DNA of 64,000 bases from 1-14-0-10-45-29 sp041650255 (GCA_041650255.1 JBAZLL010000004.1:60820-124819), one strand, 5' to 3'. Positions 18,247-27,358 are shown, numbered from the stretch's first letter. The notes: a model not told the origin generated them from the sequence alone. Numbers and translations are program-made.

Positions 18247-19050
18247 ATGAACTTCCAAGCAAATCAAAACACTTTGCCTAAATCAAATTCCGGGCAAAAG
18301 TCAGTTTTTCAGGTGATATGCCCCAAAGTCAAGGGCGCAAAGCTATATGATTTATTTCCAAAAGTTAATGAAATCGCAACTTGGGTTAAAAAACAGTCTA
18401 AAGAAAATAATATGGTTTATGAGACGGTCATTCTTTTTAGTGAAATGGCTATAGACCCCGGAGCACATCCTGAACAACATAGTGTCGTAGTGGGCACCTG
18501 CAATCTCATGTCTCCTTATTCGTTACCGCGCGAACCATGGTTTTCGGTTGCCTTCAATATTTTTGAAGAGGATAAAAATGGGGTAATTGCAAATATCGGG
18601 TATTTGGTTACTCATGACGATATTTTCTGGCGTCAGAAATTAACTTTTACATCTTACGAAAAGTTTGTATTTGTGAGTTATGCTATTAAGTCCAATCTTT
18701 TTGGTTCAGATATAGTTGCAAGAGAAATGATCTCCAATAATATTAACCAGGCGAATAAAGTACGTGGTGAAAATTCGGATTTTCTTCAAATAGTTACTCC
18801 TTCCGGTATCATCGTTGAGCACAGGATTTGCGCCGATGTTTTTCGTGAAAAATCAAAAACAGAACCCGATATATTGGTTGTTTCCTCTGCAGGTCTTGAA
18901 ATATCTGAAGCCGCCAATCGTTTCAAAACGGTTCTGGCGCACGATGGTGTGCAAGGAATGTTGACTGCCGGGCAAAAACCGCGCTTAATTTCAATAAAAG
19001 AAGAATCCTCTTTTTATGTAGCCACTTTGCTTGACGAATCTATACAATAG
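18247..19050 (+). CDS. Divergent nitrilase-fold (carbon-nitrogen hydrolase) protein
   Basis: The 267-residue protein shows no strong match to a named family, but it keeps the nitrilase superfamily layout. A Glu sits in LFSEMAID (E66), a Lys in RQKLTFTSYE (K131, like the RKxxLTxYE motif of the family) and a Cys in HRICADVF (C195), followed by DILVVSSAG. Order and spacing suit a Glu-Lys-Cys amidase or nitrilase catalytic triad. The flanking sequence is very divergent, and the substrate cannot be guessed. It stands alone between dph6 (divergent) and tRNA-Ala. Confidence 0.6.
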   Translation: MNFQANQNTLPKSNSGQKSVFQVICPKVKGAKLYDLFPKVNEIATWVKKQSKENNMVYETVILFSEMAIDPGAHPEQHSVVVGTCNLMSPYSLPREPWFSVAFNIFEEDKNGVIANIGYLVTHDDIFWRQKLTFTSYEKFVFVSYAIKSNLFGSDIVAREMISNNINQANKVRGENSDFLQIVTPSGIIVEHRICADVFREKSKTEPDILVVSSAGLEISEAANRFKTVLAHDGVQGMLTAGQKPRLISIKEESSFYVATLLDESIQ

Positions 19051-19101
19051 TTGATTATCAATTATTTTTAATTAACTTTTTTCTCTTTTCAAAAAAAATA
19101 T

Positions 19102-19173
19102 TGGACACACGGGGAATCGAACCCCGAGTCTCTGCCTTGCGAAGGCAGCGTCTTACCGTTCGACTATGTGCCC
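19102..19173 (-). tRNA. tRNA-Ala (CGC)
   Basis: On the minus strand the acceptor GGGCACA pairs with TGTGTCC and includes the G3-U70 wobble pair that identifies alanine tRNAs; the discriminator is A. The anticodon stem-loop is CTGCC-TTCGCAA-GGCAG (anticodon CGC). The T-arm contains CGGGGTTCGATTCCCCG. No intron is present. Confidence 0.96.
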
Positions 19174-19244
19174 ATTAAAAGTAGGTGATAAAATTAGGCG
19201 AGCAAGATTAATAAAATAAGTCCGAAGTTGTTTTCTTCGCGTGC

Positions 19245-19637
19245 CTACCTCATTCTCATAGGCATTTTTCTGGTAGTGTCGGCCTGCATGTCCTTTACAT
19301 TTGGGACTATCGCAACCTTTTCTTGCATCATGACATCTATCTGCAGATCTCCCTTGTCTTCGCGAATATAAAACGTAAGATACCTGTTGTTGGAATCTAT
19401 TTTTATCTTAAGTATGTTTCCTTCAATTTCCTTCGAACTTCCATCTCTCTGCTTTATGGTGGCATTTGATACTTCTTCCACGCTTTCAATTTTGCATTCA
19501 TATTTTCTTCCACTGCCAAAATTGAGCGCTCCATCTTCAAAATAGACAACTATCTTGCCGTTTTTTTGTTCTACTGCCGAGGGAATATTTTCTTGTAAAT
19601 AAGCCCTAATCAAAGAATTAGCTTCTTCTTCATCCAT
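19245..19637 (-). CDS. Unknown protein in the ftsZ operon
   Basis: The 130-residue protein follows ftsZ on the same strand after 27 nt and is probably co-transcribed with it. I do not recognise a family. It is acidic at the N-terminus (MDEEEANSLI), beta-rich in the middle (KIVVYFEDG, KYECKIESVEEV) and ends with a Met/Arg-rich tail (RKMPMRMR). No membrane segment is visible. Its position suggests a cell-division accessory role, but that is inference. The ATG at 19637 is chosen over the upstream in-frame start. Confidence 0.6.
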   Translation of the reverse strand: MDEEEANSLIRAYLQENIPSAVEQKNGKIVVYFEDGALNFGSGRKYECKIESVEEVSNATIKQRDGSSKEIEGNILKIKIDSNNRYLTFYIREDKGDLQIDVMMQEKVAIVPNVKDMQADTTRKMPMRMR

Positions 19638-19664
19638 AAGAATCAAATGGAGGTTAAAACCTCC

Positions 19665-20756
19665 CTAAATGTAGTTTATGTTTTCAAGGGTGGAGAGTTC
19701 GGCTCTCTTCTGAGTTTCCTTTTGCTTGGCATCAATTATCTTTGATACCTGCTCAGATTGCAAGCCGGTGACTATTGCAGTTGCCGAAATGTTGTCTGTT
19801 CTCTCGGCAGAAAGCCTCGCGCCAATTTTTACATTCGCGTTTGAGTCAAATCTATCGGTTATTCTCTCGCCGATTTCAATTACTTCTCCAAGGGTTAGCC
19901 CGCTTCCACCTTCTATATGCAAAAGCGCGCCCTTTGCGCCCTCGTAGGAAACATCGAGCAATGGGTGTTCAAGTGTTGATCTTGATACTCGCTCAACTCT
20001 GTCTGCTCCCATGCCTTCTCCTAGTGATATGAGTGAAATTCCTCCATTTTGCATAATGGATTTCACATCTGCATAGTCAATATTTAGCAATGAGGGGGAC
20101 ATTATTGTCTCGGTGATTCCTTTCACTGCTTTTGTTGTAATCATGTCTGCCAGGTTGAATGCTTCATTCATCGGCAAATTCGGGGCAAAGCTTACCAGTC
20201 TGTTGTTGTCTATTACAACGACTGTGTCTGATACATCTGCAAGTCTTTGCAAGCCCCATTCTGCTTTTTTGAGCCTTGCGCGTTCGAGTGAGAATGGAGT
20301 TGTCACAATTGATACGACTATTGCTCCCTGTTCTTTAGCAATTTCAGCAACTGTTGGTGCGGCACCGGTTCCGGTTCCTCCACCAAGACCTGCTGTAAGG
20401 AAGATAAGCTCGTTTTCGCCGATAGCCTCTCTTATTTGCTCTTTTGATGCTTGTACGCATCTTTCAGCAACTTCGGGAAAGCCACCCGCACCAAGTCCAT
20501 TTGTAATTGATCTGCCGATTAGAACTTTCTTTTGTGCATTAATGCTTCTCAAATGAAGGTTGTCAGTATTAATCGCAACTGTTTTTACAGATTTCACACC
20601 CATGTTTTCCATGCGGTTTACTGTATTGCATCCGCCTCCTCCGACACCTATTATTGAAATCCTAATTTTGTCGTTGGAGAGTATTCCCTCACTTTCCTGC
20701 GTTGCCCCAAGTGCAGGAGAACCAGTTTTTGCCTGGGCAAGTATGTCCTCGAACAT
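19665..20756 (-). CDS. ftsZ: Cell division GTPase FtsZ, first copy
   Basis: FtsZ is a tubulin-like GTPase that polymerises into the division ring at midcell. The 363-residue protein has the glycine-rich IIGVGGGGCNTVNRM (residues 35-49), the tubulin signature GLGGGTGTGAAP (123-134) and the NLADM-type T7 region. Its C-terminal tail ends LENINYI. A second ftsZ lies 287 nt upstream on the same strand, matching the FtsZ1/FtsZ2 pair of many archaea, where the two rings have different roles. Which subfamily this copy belongs to was not determined. Confidence 0.97.
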   Translation of the reverse strand: MFEDILAQAKTGSPALGATQESEGILSNDKIRISIIGVGGGGCNTVNRMENMGVKSVKTVAINTDNLHLRSINAQKKVLIGRSITNGLGAGGFPEVAERCVQASKEQIREAIGENELIFLTAGLGGGTGTGAAPTVAEIAKEQGAIVVSIVTTPFSLERARLKKAEWGLQRLADVSDTVVVIDNNRLVSFAPNLPMNEAFNLADMITTKAVKGITETIMSPSLLNIDYADVKSIMQNGGISLISLGEGMGADRVERVSRSTLEHPLLDVSYEGAKGALLHIEGGSGLTLGEVIEIGERITDRFDSNANVKIGARLSAERTDNISATAIVTGLQSEQVSKIIDAKQKETQKRAELSTLENINYI

Positions 20757-20845
20757 TGTACCTATCCCCCCTATTTTATAATCAAAACGCTATCCAATTT
20801 TGGTCGCCTATTGATATTGCGTTTGATGTCTAGATAGATTGAGGT

Positions 20846-20858
20846 AAAGTTTATAAAG
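20846..20858 (-). promoter_or_regulatory. TATA promoter of the first ftsZ operon
   Basis: On the minus strand GGCTTTATAAACTT lies about 95 nt upstream of the ATG at 20756. It would give the ftsZ-plus-unknown operon its own promoter, with a leader of about 65 nt. Confidence 0.5.
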
Positions 20859-21043
20859 CCTTAGTATTCGCCGTCGTCGTATTTTAGAAAACGTGTGGGA
20901 GGTTGGGTTAGTTCAATGACATCCGTTCAATAAACTTGCCCGGCAATACGACTGATTTTTCAGTTTTGTTTTTTCCAACGATTATTACAAACTTAGTATA
21001 TTTATCCAATACAAATAAAAAAAAAGAAAAAAACCGGCTAAAA

Positions 21044-22111
21044 TTAGCCGATAATTTCTATGTCCGAGTAACTGATTGTTGGTTTCTCTTCCTTTGGCTC
21101 TGCGTCCGCGCCGAAAATGTTGGCACCCTTTACTCCGGTCACAATGGCAACTATTTCCAGTTTGCCGTCGTATCCGGGGATAAGTCGTGCACCCCATTTG
21201 ACTGTTGCCTGCGCGTCCATCTTTTCTGTGATGATTTCTCCGGCCTTGATAGCGTCTCCCAGTGTAAGGTCGCTGCCTCCTGAGATATGTATCAATGCGC
21301 CGTTCGCGCCGTCAAAGTCCACGTCCAGTAGCCTGTTTTTGAGAACTCCTTCTGCAGCTCCCCTAACTTTGTCATTTCCCTTGCCTTCGCCTACTGCGAT
21401 AAAGCCAACTCCACCGCCTGTTACGGTTGAGCGGACATCTGCAAAGTCAATGTTGATAAGGGATGGCTGAGTGATTGTCCAGACAAGTCCTCCGACCGCC
21501 TTTGCGAGAATTTCGTCTGCAACTGCAAACGCCTCGTTCATGGGCAGGTTGGGTACAAGCTTTACTAGCCTGTTGTTGTCCAGTACGATGACCGAGTCAA
21601 CATTTTTTCTGAGTTTTCCAATCGCTTCATCAGCTTTTATTCTTCGTGCGCGCTCAAGGTTGAATGGATATGTTACCATTGCAATCGTGATGGCTCCCTG
21701 CTCCTTCGCAATCTCGGCGATTACTGGTGCTGCACCCGAGCCTGTTCCGCCTCCCATACCTGCGCATATAAATACGAGGTGGGCGCCTTCAAGCTCCTTT
21801 ACTATAAGTGCGCGGTCCACTTCTGCCGCTTTTGCTCCGGTTTCCGGATAGCCTCCTGCGCCAAGCCCTTTTGTAATCGACTTGCCGATGAGGATCTTCT
21901 TGGCCTTCTCATGTATCATGTTCAAGTGCTGCCTATCGGTGTTTACTGCCACCAAATCACAGCCCTTTACTCCAGACCTGATTAGCCTATTGACGGTATT
22001 GTTACCGCCTCCTCCTACTCCTACTACAACTATCTTAATTTTGTCTGAGCCAATAGCTTCGCTTGGAGCTGACTCTTGCTCACCCAGGACGGATCGTACC
22101 AAACTTTCCAT
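21044..22111 (-). CDS. ftsZ: Cell division GTPase FtsZ, second copy
   Basis: The 355-residue protein is a second FtsZ, with VVVGVGGGGNNTVNRL (residues 28-43), the tubulin signature GMGGGTGSGAAP (118-129) and the GTP-binding NTDRQHL segment. Its tail ends with an acidic EPKEEKP linker and ISYSDIEIIG, possibly the partner-binding peptide. It is clearly diverged from the copy at 19665-20756 and has its own promoter, so the two can be expressed separately. Confidence 0.97.
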   Translation of the reverse strand: MESLVRSVLGEQESAPSEAIGSDKIKIVVVGVGGGGNNTVNRLIRSGVKGCDLVAVNTDRQHLNMIHEKAKKILIGKSITKGLGAGGYPETGAKAAEVDRALIVKELEGAHLVFICAGMGGGTGSGAAPVIAEIAKEQGAITIAMVTYPFNLERARRIKADEAIGKLRKNVDSVIVLDNNRLVKLVPNLPMNEAFAVADEILAKAVGGLVWTITQPSLINIDFADVRSTVTGGGVGFIAVGEGKGNDKVRGAAEGVLKNRLLDVDFDGANGALIHISGGSDLTLGDAIKAGEIITEKMDAQATVKWGARLIPGYDGKLEIVAIVTGVKGANIFGADAEPKEEKPTISYSDIEIIG

Positions 22112-22156
22112 TTTTTCGTCCTCATACCTTTATTCAAGGCTAGCGCTCTACTCGTG

Positions 22157-22172
22157 TATAATTTATATACTC
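22157..22172 (-). promoter_or_regulatory. TATA promoter of the second ftsZ
   Basis: On the minus strand AGTATATAAATTATAC lies about 50 nt upstream of the ATG at 22111, predicting a start near 22135 and a short leader. Confidence 0.6.
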
Positions 22173-22199
22173 ATACTATTTGCGTTGAAACGAATCGAT

Positions 22200-22400
22200 G
22201 GTGTGTATGAAAAAACCCAAAAAGGCAGAATAGAAAAAAAATAAAAAAATTTGAAAATAGCGAAAAATAAATAAAAAAAAACAAAAATAAATAATACAAA
22301 AAATAAATAAAATAAATAAAAAACAAAAATAAGCAATACAAAAAATAAACAAAACAAAAAAATAATACAAAAATCAATCGGCGCGCACCCGCAAATAAAA
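22200..22400 (-). terminator. T-rich low-complexity region after abce1
   Basis: The 343-nt gap between abce1 and ftsZ has no gene. About 200 nt of it is almost pure A with scattered T on the plus strand, so the abce1 transcript would contain many U-runs. Multiple oligo-U tracts are the usual archaeal terminator. Repeated AAATAAATAAAA and ATACAAAAAATAAA units suggest slippage-driven growth. Short open frames in it are composition artefacts. Confidence 0.6.
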
Positions 22401-22454
22401 AACAAAGTTAATCCCGCTCAAGCTCGCTTGGCTCGGATTCAATTCGCGTCAATT

Positions 22455-24203
22455 TTAATCCGTGTAATAGTATTCTCCCGATTCCTTTTGCTCTCTGTCC
22501 AAAACCGAGCCCGGCTTGTTTATACGGGGGCGGGCAGTATCAGGATCCCTTCTTAATGTAATGCTCAAGCCCTTCAAAAATTTATTCAGCCCGTTTCTTT
22601 TCTCCTCCGGTGCATGTGCAAATCCAAAAACCGAGCTCTCTCCCTCAAATACCATTATTCGGGAAGAAATCGCATCCACAAGCACCAAGTCGTGGTCAAC
22701 CACAAGGCAGACCTTGTTTGAATTTTCAATCAGCCTTTGCACAAGAGATGCAAAATTCAACCTTTGCTCTATGTCCAAAAATGCGGACGGCTCGTCCAGT
22801 AAATACAAATCGGCATCGCGCGAGAGTGCCTGCACAATCGCAACACGCTGCAATTCTCCTCCGGACAAACTGTCAAGCTCGTTTTCCATCAACGAATTAA
22901 CATTAAGTTTTCTGCACGCATCTTCAAAGAATTGGGCATTCATTTTCTCTTTTGCAAAAAGTTGCCCGACAGTCATTGGGAGCGCTTTCACATATTGCGG
23001 CTTGTAAGACACGCTATATGCTCCAATCATATCATTTCCGTTTTCTGATTTTTCCACACCGGCAAGCATCTTCACAAAAAGAGTCTTTCCAATCGCATTT
23101 TTTCCAACAATGCCAATCACTTCGCCCTCTTTCATCTCGCCCTCATCAGACTTAAATGCAAATCCTTCAAATTTTTTCTCAAATTGCGGGTAAGAAATTT
23201 TTACCTTACCCTTTCGCGTGCCTGCCGCCCCTTTCTGGAATTTTATCTCATAATCTCTAAAGCGCATATTTTCCTCTTTCAAAAATCCCTGCAAATACTG
23301 GTTGATTCCCACCCGTGTATTCTTGAGTTTTGAAACAATTCCGTATGCGTTTTCCTGCCCAAAGAAAACATAAACATAATCGGACAAATAGTCAAAAAGA
23401 GCCAAATCATGCTCAATTACAATGACATTTTTTGTCTCCCCGAGAGTTTTTAGCGCCTGCGCGGTTTTGAGCCTTTGTTCAATGTCCAAATAAGAGGCAG
23501 GCTCGTCAAAATAATACAAGTCTGCGTCCTTGCACCAACACGCCGCAATAGCAACACGCTGTAATTCTCCGCCGGATATTTCATGCAAATTTTTGTCCAT
23601 TACGTGCGAAAGATCAAATAGTTCTATCGCCTCATTTAGTGCTCCTCTCTCGTCTGTTTTTTTCAGAAGCTCTTTCACTTTGCCTCTTACAACAAAGGGA
23701 ATCTTGTCAACATTTTGCGGCTTTAGCGAGACTTTTATGTGCTTGCCGGAAATTTTTTTGAAATATTCTGCCTCAACTTTTGGCAATTCCTGCACTATTT
23801 TTTTTATGTCCGGCGAATTTTTGTAATCTCCCATATTCGGCATTATTTGCGCGGACAAAAGGTGCAACGCTGTTGATTTTCCGATTCCGTTTTTTCCAAT
23901 AAGTCCCGTAACCCCTTTTTGCGGCATGGGAATTCCATAAAGCCTGAACGAATTTACTCCGTACTGATAAACTATTTTGCCCGCCTCTTCCGCCAATTTG
24001 ATAATTGTTATGCAATCAACCGGGCATTTTTTCGGGCAGATGCCACAGCCCGTGCAAAGCACTTCCGAAATTACCGGAAAACCCTGCGAATCTACGATAA
24101 CCGTTTCGTCTCCCATTTGCACTCCTGGGCAGACTTTTTGGCAGATATAGCCGCATTTTTCCTTAATACATTTTTCCCTGTCAATAATTGCAATTCTTGG
24201 CAT
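22455..24203 (-). CDS. abce1: Ribosome recycling ATPase ABCE1 (Rli1)
   Basis: ABCE1 splits archaeal ribosomes after termination or rescue, together with aRF1 or pelota. The 582-residue protein has the N-terminal pair of 4Fe-4S clusters (cysteines 12-25 in KCIKEKCGYICQKVCP and 50-64 in CTGCGICPKKCP). Two ABC ATPase domains follow, with Walker A GKNGIGKST and GKNAIGKT and two signatures, ISGGELQRVAIA and LSGGELQRVAIV. The pelota gene lies 456 nt away in the opposite direction, so the recycling partners are neighbours. Confidence 0.97.
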   Translation of the reverse strand: MPRIAIIDREKCIKEKCGYICQKVCPGVQMGDETVIVDSQGFPVISEVLCTGCGICPKKCPVDCITIIKLAEEAGKIVYQYGVNSFRLYGIPMPQKGVTGLIGKNGIGKSTALHLLSAQIMPNMGDYKNSPDIKKIVQELPKVEAEYFKKISGKHIKVSLKPQNVDKIPFVVRGKVKELLKKTDERGALNEAIELFDLSHVMDKNLHEISGGELQRVAIAACWCKDADLYYFDEPASYLDIEQRLKTAQALKTLGETKNVIVIEHDLALFDYLSDYVYVFFGQENAYGIVSKLKNTRVGINQYLQGFLKEENMRFRDYEIKFQKGAAGTRKGKVKISYPQFEKKFEGFAFKSDEGEMKEGEVIGIVGKNAIGKTLFVKMLAGVEKSENGNDMIGAYSVSYKPQYVKALPMTVGQLFAKEKMNAQFFEDACRKLNVNSLMENELDSLSGGELQRVAIVQALSRDADLYLLDEPSAFLDIEQRLNFASLVQRLIENSNKVCLVVDHDLVLVDAISSRIMVFEGESSVFGFAHAPEEKRNGLNKFLKGLSITLRRDPDTARPRINKPGSVLDREQKESGEYYYTD

Positions 24204-24237
24204 AAGATAACCTTTAGCTCCCTTCGTTCAAAAATGT

Positions 24238-24585
24238 TCACTTGCCTGCTTTTTGAATGCTATCCATTATTTCCTGCTGTACATTAATGCCGGCAAGGCC
24301 AAGCAGCCAAAATGCCACTTGTTTTATTATGGTGTATGTGATGACAAATATGGCGACCACCATAAGTTTTTTTCCCCACGCCGGAAGCTTTCCAAACCAT
24401 TCAAATTTTGCGGACGCAACAGAGTCTATTCTCGCGTATATCTTTCCGCGCATAAATATCATAATCAGGGCAAGCACTCCAAACACTATCACATAATGCA
24501 GGGGGAAGCCTACCGAATAAAGTACATAAAGCATGAGAAAGCTCAGCCCTATTCTTAAATACAATTTCAAATTTTGCGAATTCAT
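24238..24585 (-). CDS. Small membrane protein of unknown function
   Basis: The 115-residue protein has three hydrophobic segments (about residues 10-27, 30-46 and 72-93) separated by a basic loop (RGKIYARIDSVASAKFEWFGK), and a short polar tail. I recognise no family. It lies 34 nt upstream of abce1 on the same strand and may share its transcript. The ATG at 24585 is preceded by GTGGAAAT. Confidence 0.6.
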   Translation of the reverse strand: MNSQNLKLYLRIGLSFLMLYVLYSVGFPLHYVIVFGVLALIMIFMRGKIYARIDSVASAKFEWFGKLPAWGKKLMVVAIFVITYTIIKQVAFWLLGLAGINVQQEIMDSIQKAGK

Positions 24586-24659
24586 TATTTCCACTATCCT
24601 GCCTGTAAATATATTTTGTGCTCCATACCTTTTATTATCCTGCTTTCGTATTTCAAACC

Positions 24660-25712
24660 ATGAGAATAACTCATCAGGACCGGTCCGAGAATATAATCTC
24701 GCTTATACCTGAAAATTTGGAGGATTTATGGCACATTGAGCGCGTGCTCTCCCCCGGCGACGTCGTGCGTGCAGTCTCCTTTCGCTCTTTCAAGGCCAAT
24801 GAGAAAGCATCATCTGAAAAAAAGAAAATCAACCTTGAGCTAAAAGCCGAAAAAATTGAATTTGCGCGCCATGCAAATCGCCTGCGCATAACCGGTCCAA
24901 TCATTTCCGGTACTCCGGAAGAATTTGTGCAAGCCGGCTCATACCATACAATTGACATTGAGCCAGGAGACAAACTCTCAATAATAAAAGAGTGGAAAAA
25001 TTTCCATCTTACACGATTGAAAAAAGCCATCGCGGAGACAAAAAGACCGCGCATGTATGTGCTTGTGATGGATGAGAAAAAAGCATTGCTCGCATCTATT
25101 CTGGGATTCGGAGTCAATTACAATTGGGAGCTTGAAAATAATTCTTCAAAGCGGGAGGATTCAAAGAGGCAGTTAGAGGACGGAAAGCAATTTTTCGGAG
25201 ATATTCTTTCCCGGATTGAACGGCTCGAAGCGAACAAAATAATTGTCGCGGGTCCCGGGTTTGCCGCTGAAAATTTTGCAAAATTTGCAAAAGAAAAAAA
25301 TGCCGCGCTTGCAAAACGTTTTACTCTTGAGCATTGCTCATATGCGGAAAGAAACGGCGTGAACGAGCTGATGAAAAAAGGAATCATTTCCCGTGTTGCG
25401 GCAGATGAGCGGGTAGCGCTTGAGATGCAGATAATGGACGAATTCAAATTGAAGTTGGCGAAAAATTCGGACAAAATTTGTTATGGATTAAAGAATGTAA
25501 AAAATGCGCTTGAATTTTCTGCAGTGCAAAAAATTATAGTGCAAGATGAGCTTTTGCGCAATCGAAAAGACGTTGCAAATTTGATAGAGGCGGCAGAAAA
25601 CAATAAAGTGGAAATAATGATTTTCTCGCACGAATCCGACGGCGGTGCGGAGTTGGAAGGCTTTGGCGGGTTAATCGCGTTTTTGAGATTCGCAATGCCC
25701 GCGCAACAGTAA
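24660..25712 (+). CDS. pelA: mRNA surveillance protein pelota
   Basis: Pelota (aPelota/Dom34) recognises stalled ribosomes and, with aEF1A and ABCE1, releases them. The 350-residue protein follows the eRF1-like three-domain order. The N-terminal Sm-like domain has LEDLWHIERVLSPGDVV (about residues 20-36). The central domain contains LLASILGFGVNYNWELE and KIIVAGPGFAAENF. The C-terminal domain contains VQKIIVQDELL and a final ELEGFGGLIAFLRF. The GGQ motif of release factors is absent, as expected. The ATG at 24660 gives the normal N-terminus. Confidence 0.95.
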   Translation: MRITHQDRSENIISLIPENLEDLWHIERVLSPGDVVRAVSFRSFKANEKASSEKKKINLELKAEKIEFARHANRLRITGPIISGTPEEFVQAGSYHTIDIEPGDKLSIIKEWKNFHLTRLKKAIAETKRPRMYVLVMDEKKALLASILGFGVNYNWELENNSSKREDSKRQLEDGKQFFGDILSRIERLEANKIIVAGPGFAAENFAKFAKEKNAALAKRFTLEHCSYAERNGVNELMKKGIISRVAADERVALEMQIMDEFKLKLAKNSDKICYGLKNVKNALEFSAVQKIIVQDELLRNRKDVANLIEAAENNKVEIMIFSHESDGGAELEGFGGLIAFLRFAMPAQQ

Positions 25713-25746
25713 TTTTGTGCAATATGTGAAATATTCACGTTTGCAT

Positions 25747-26229
25747 TTACCAGCCAAGTTTATCCGAAGACACTTCTTTTGGGCTTGTTTTCATGTAAAC
25801 TATTTCAACTTTTGTCTTCTCTTTATTACTTGTATCTTTACTTTTTCTAGTGTCCCAAGCTTTCACTATTTTTCGTATATTTTTTTGCGAGAGCGGCAAA
25901 TCTTCAAGCATCTTTATTTGTTCAAGGGAATTTTTTTTGTCGCGTGCAAATTCCATCGCAAGCTTCATTATTTCGGATTCCCTCCATTTTCTTACTACAT
26001 TGTTAAACAGCAGGCAACTGGGTGGAACAATATTTTTGTCAAACGTTCTAAGCCGTTTGCCTTTTTTCAAATCCGAGTTCTTCTCTAAGTTCGCCCAGAT
26101 GTTGGGGGTATCCTTTTTTTCACAATATTCTCTAAGTGCCCTCGCGGCTTTTCGCTGGCATCCAAAAGGAAGTTGACTAATATATCCACTAGCACGTATG
26201 GATTGTGCGCTTGTTTTTTGTGCATTCAT
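25747..26229 (-). CDS. Hypothetical basic protein
   Basis: The 160-residue protein is strongly basic and mostly helical, with one cysteine in QLPFGCQRKAARALREYCEKKD and another in PPSCLLF. It has no signal, membrane segment or recognisable motif. The basic charge hints at nucleic-acid binding, but nothing identifies a function. A TATA-like ATTTATATACAT at 26249-26260 and GATGGTAAT before the ATG support real expression. It converges on pelota (34-nt gap) and is followed on its upstream side by rfcS. Confidence 0.55.
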   Translation of the reverse strand: MNAQKTSAQSIRASGYISQLPFGCQRKAARALREYCEKKDTPNIWANLEKNSDLKKGKRLRTFDKNIVPPSCLLFNNVVRKWRESEIMKLAMEFARDKKNSLEQIKMLEDLPLSQKNIRKIVKAWDTRKSKDTSNKEKTKVEIVYMKTSPKEVSSDKLGW

Positions 26230-26305
26230 ATTACCATCTCGTTGCCTATTATGTATATAAATGAATAAAAAGAGATTCGTATTTCAAACGATTTACTTTG
26301 CTTCA

Positions 26306-27292
26306 CTACTTCTTACTCTCTCTGACATCAAGCCCGACTTTCATAAGTTGTGCAAGGCAAGCCTCAAGCTGTATCACTTCGTTTGCTCCTTCAACAACTC
26401 GGAAATTGTATTCGCCGATTCTATCAATCAAGTCTGCTTTTGAGCGCTCATCAATTTTCACATTATCAATTTCGCGGAACATTTGCACAAGCACATCCTC
26501 TCCGGAAAGACCGTAATTTATTATGAGTTCATGCAAATTTTTCCTGGCCTCTTTGAATTTTCCATCAAGTGCAAGTTGCATCATCTCAAGTATCTCTTTC
26601 GGGCGTGCACGCGATGCATATTTGTAAACCGATTTTTCGCTAATTGTTTTTGAATGCAATGCCGCTCCCTGAAGCGCGTTCACAAGTTTTCTCATGTCCC
26701 CGTCAGATACATATATGAGCGCTTTTTTCGCATCTTCTTCAACTTTCAGTCCTTCGCCCTTGCTTATGCGCTCAATCATTTTTGACGCCTGCACATCATC
26801 AAGCTGTGTAAACCGAAAAACGGAGCAACGGGATTGAATCGGCTCAATTATTTTTGACGAATAATTTGCGCCCAGAATAAATCTGGTGGCGGACACATAC
26901 ATCTCCATTGTTCTGCGCAAAGCCGATTGTGCGTCCGAGGTAAGCGAATCCGCTTCATCCAAAAATATCAATTTGAAGGGCACATCCGCCAAAGCGATAG
27001 TGCGCGCAAAATCCTTTATTTTTCCGCGTACAACGTCTATTCCTCTCTCATCCGACGCATTCATTTCAAGAAGGCACTCACTACGCCTGTCTCCGTAAAG
27101 CTCGTTTGCAAGCGCGAGTGTTGCCGTGGTTTTTCCGCATCCGGGCGGGCCGGCAAACAAAAGATGTGGCATATTTTTTGCAGCCGCAAAAGATTTTAGT
27201 GAGGAAATAATGTCTGCCTGACCGATAATATCATCAAGCTTTTTAGGGCGGTATTTCTCAGTCCAGGGAGTAATGTCAATCTTTTCATCCAT
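26306..27292 (-). CDS. rfcS: Replication factor C small subunit
   Basis: RfcS is the AAA+ ATPase subunit of the clamp loader that places PCNA on primed DNA. The 328-residue protein has Walker A GPPGCGKT (48-55), Walker B LDEAD (111-115) and the sensor SRC motif in IQSRCSVFRF, with the all-helical oligomerisation domain after about residue 230. The large subunit is not in the window. GTGATAAT precedes the ATG at 27292. It is divergent from ileS across a palindromic promoter. Confidence 0.97.
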   Translation of the reverse strand: MDEKIDITPWTEKYRPKKLDDIIGQADIISSLKSFAAAKNMPHLLFAGPPGCGKTTATLALANELYGDRRSECLLEMNASDERGIDVVRGKIKDFARTIALADVPFKLIFLDEADSLTSDAQSALRRTMEMYVSATRFILGANYSSKIIEPIQSRCSVFRFTQLDDVQASKMIERISKGEGLKVEEDAKKALIYVSDGDMRKLVNALQGAALHSKTISEKSVYKYASRARPKEILEMMQLALDGKFKEARKNLHELIINYGLSGEDVLVQMFREIDNVKIDERSKADLIDRIGEYNFRVVEGANEVIQLEACLAQLMKVGLDVRESKK

Positions 27293-27336
27293 ATTATCAC
27301 TTAACTAGTCAAGCTTTATTAGCCCTCATTTTTGAT

Positions 27337-27358
27337 AAAGGTTATATACCTATAACGA
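27337..27358. promoter_or_regulatory. Palindromic divergent promoter between rfcS and ileS
   Basis: GTTATA (27341-27346) and TATAAC (27351-27356) form an inverted repeat with a 4-nt spacer in the 109-nt gap between rfcS (start 27292, minus) and ileS (start 27402, plus). The element gives a TATA box in each direction about 55-60 nt from each start codon, leaving leaders of about 30 nt. Confidence 0.55.

Noticed and set aside
22163..22405. Small frames rich in Phe, Leu and Ile in the A/T tract
   Set aside because: They are translations of the low-complexity A-rich DNA; no start signals and no conserved design.
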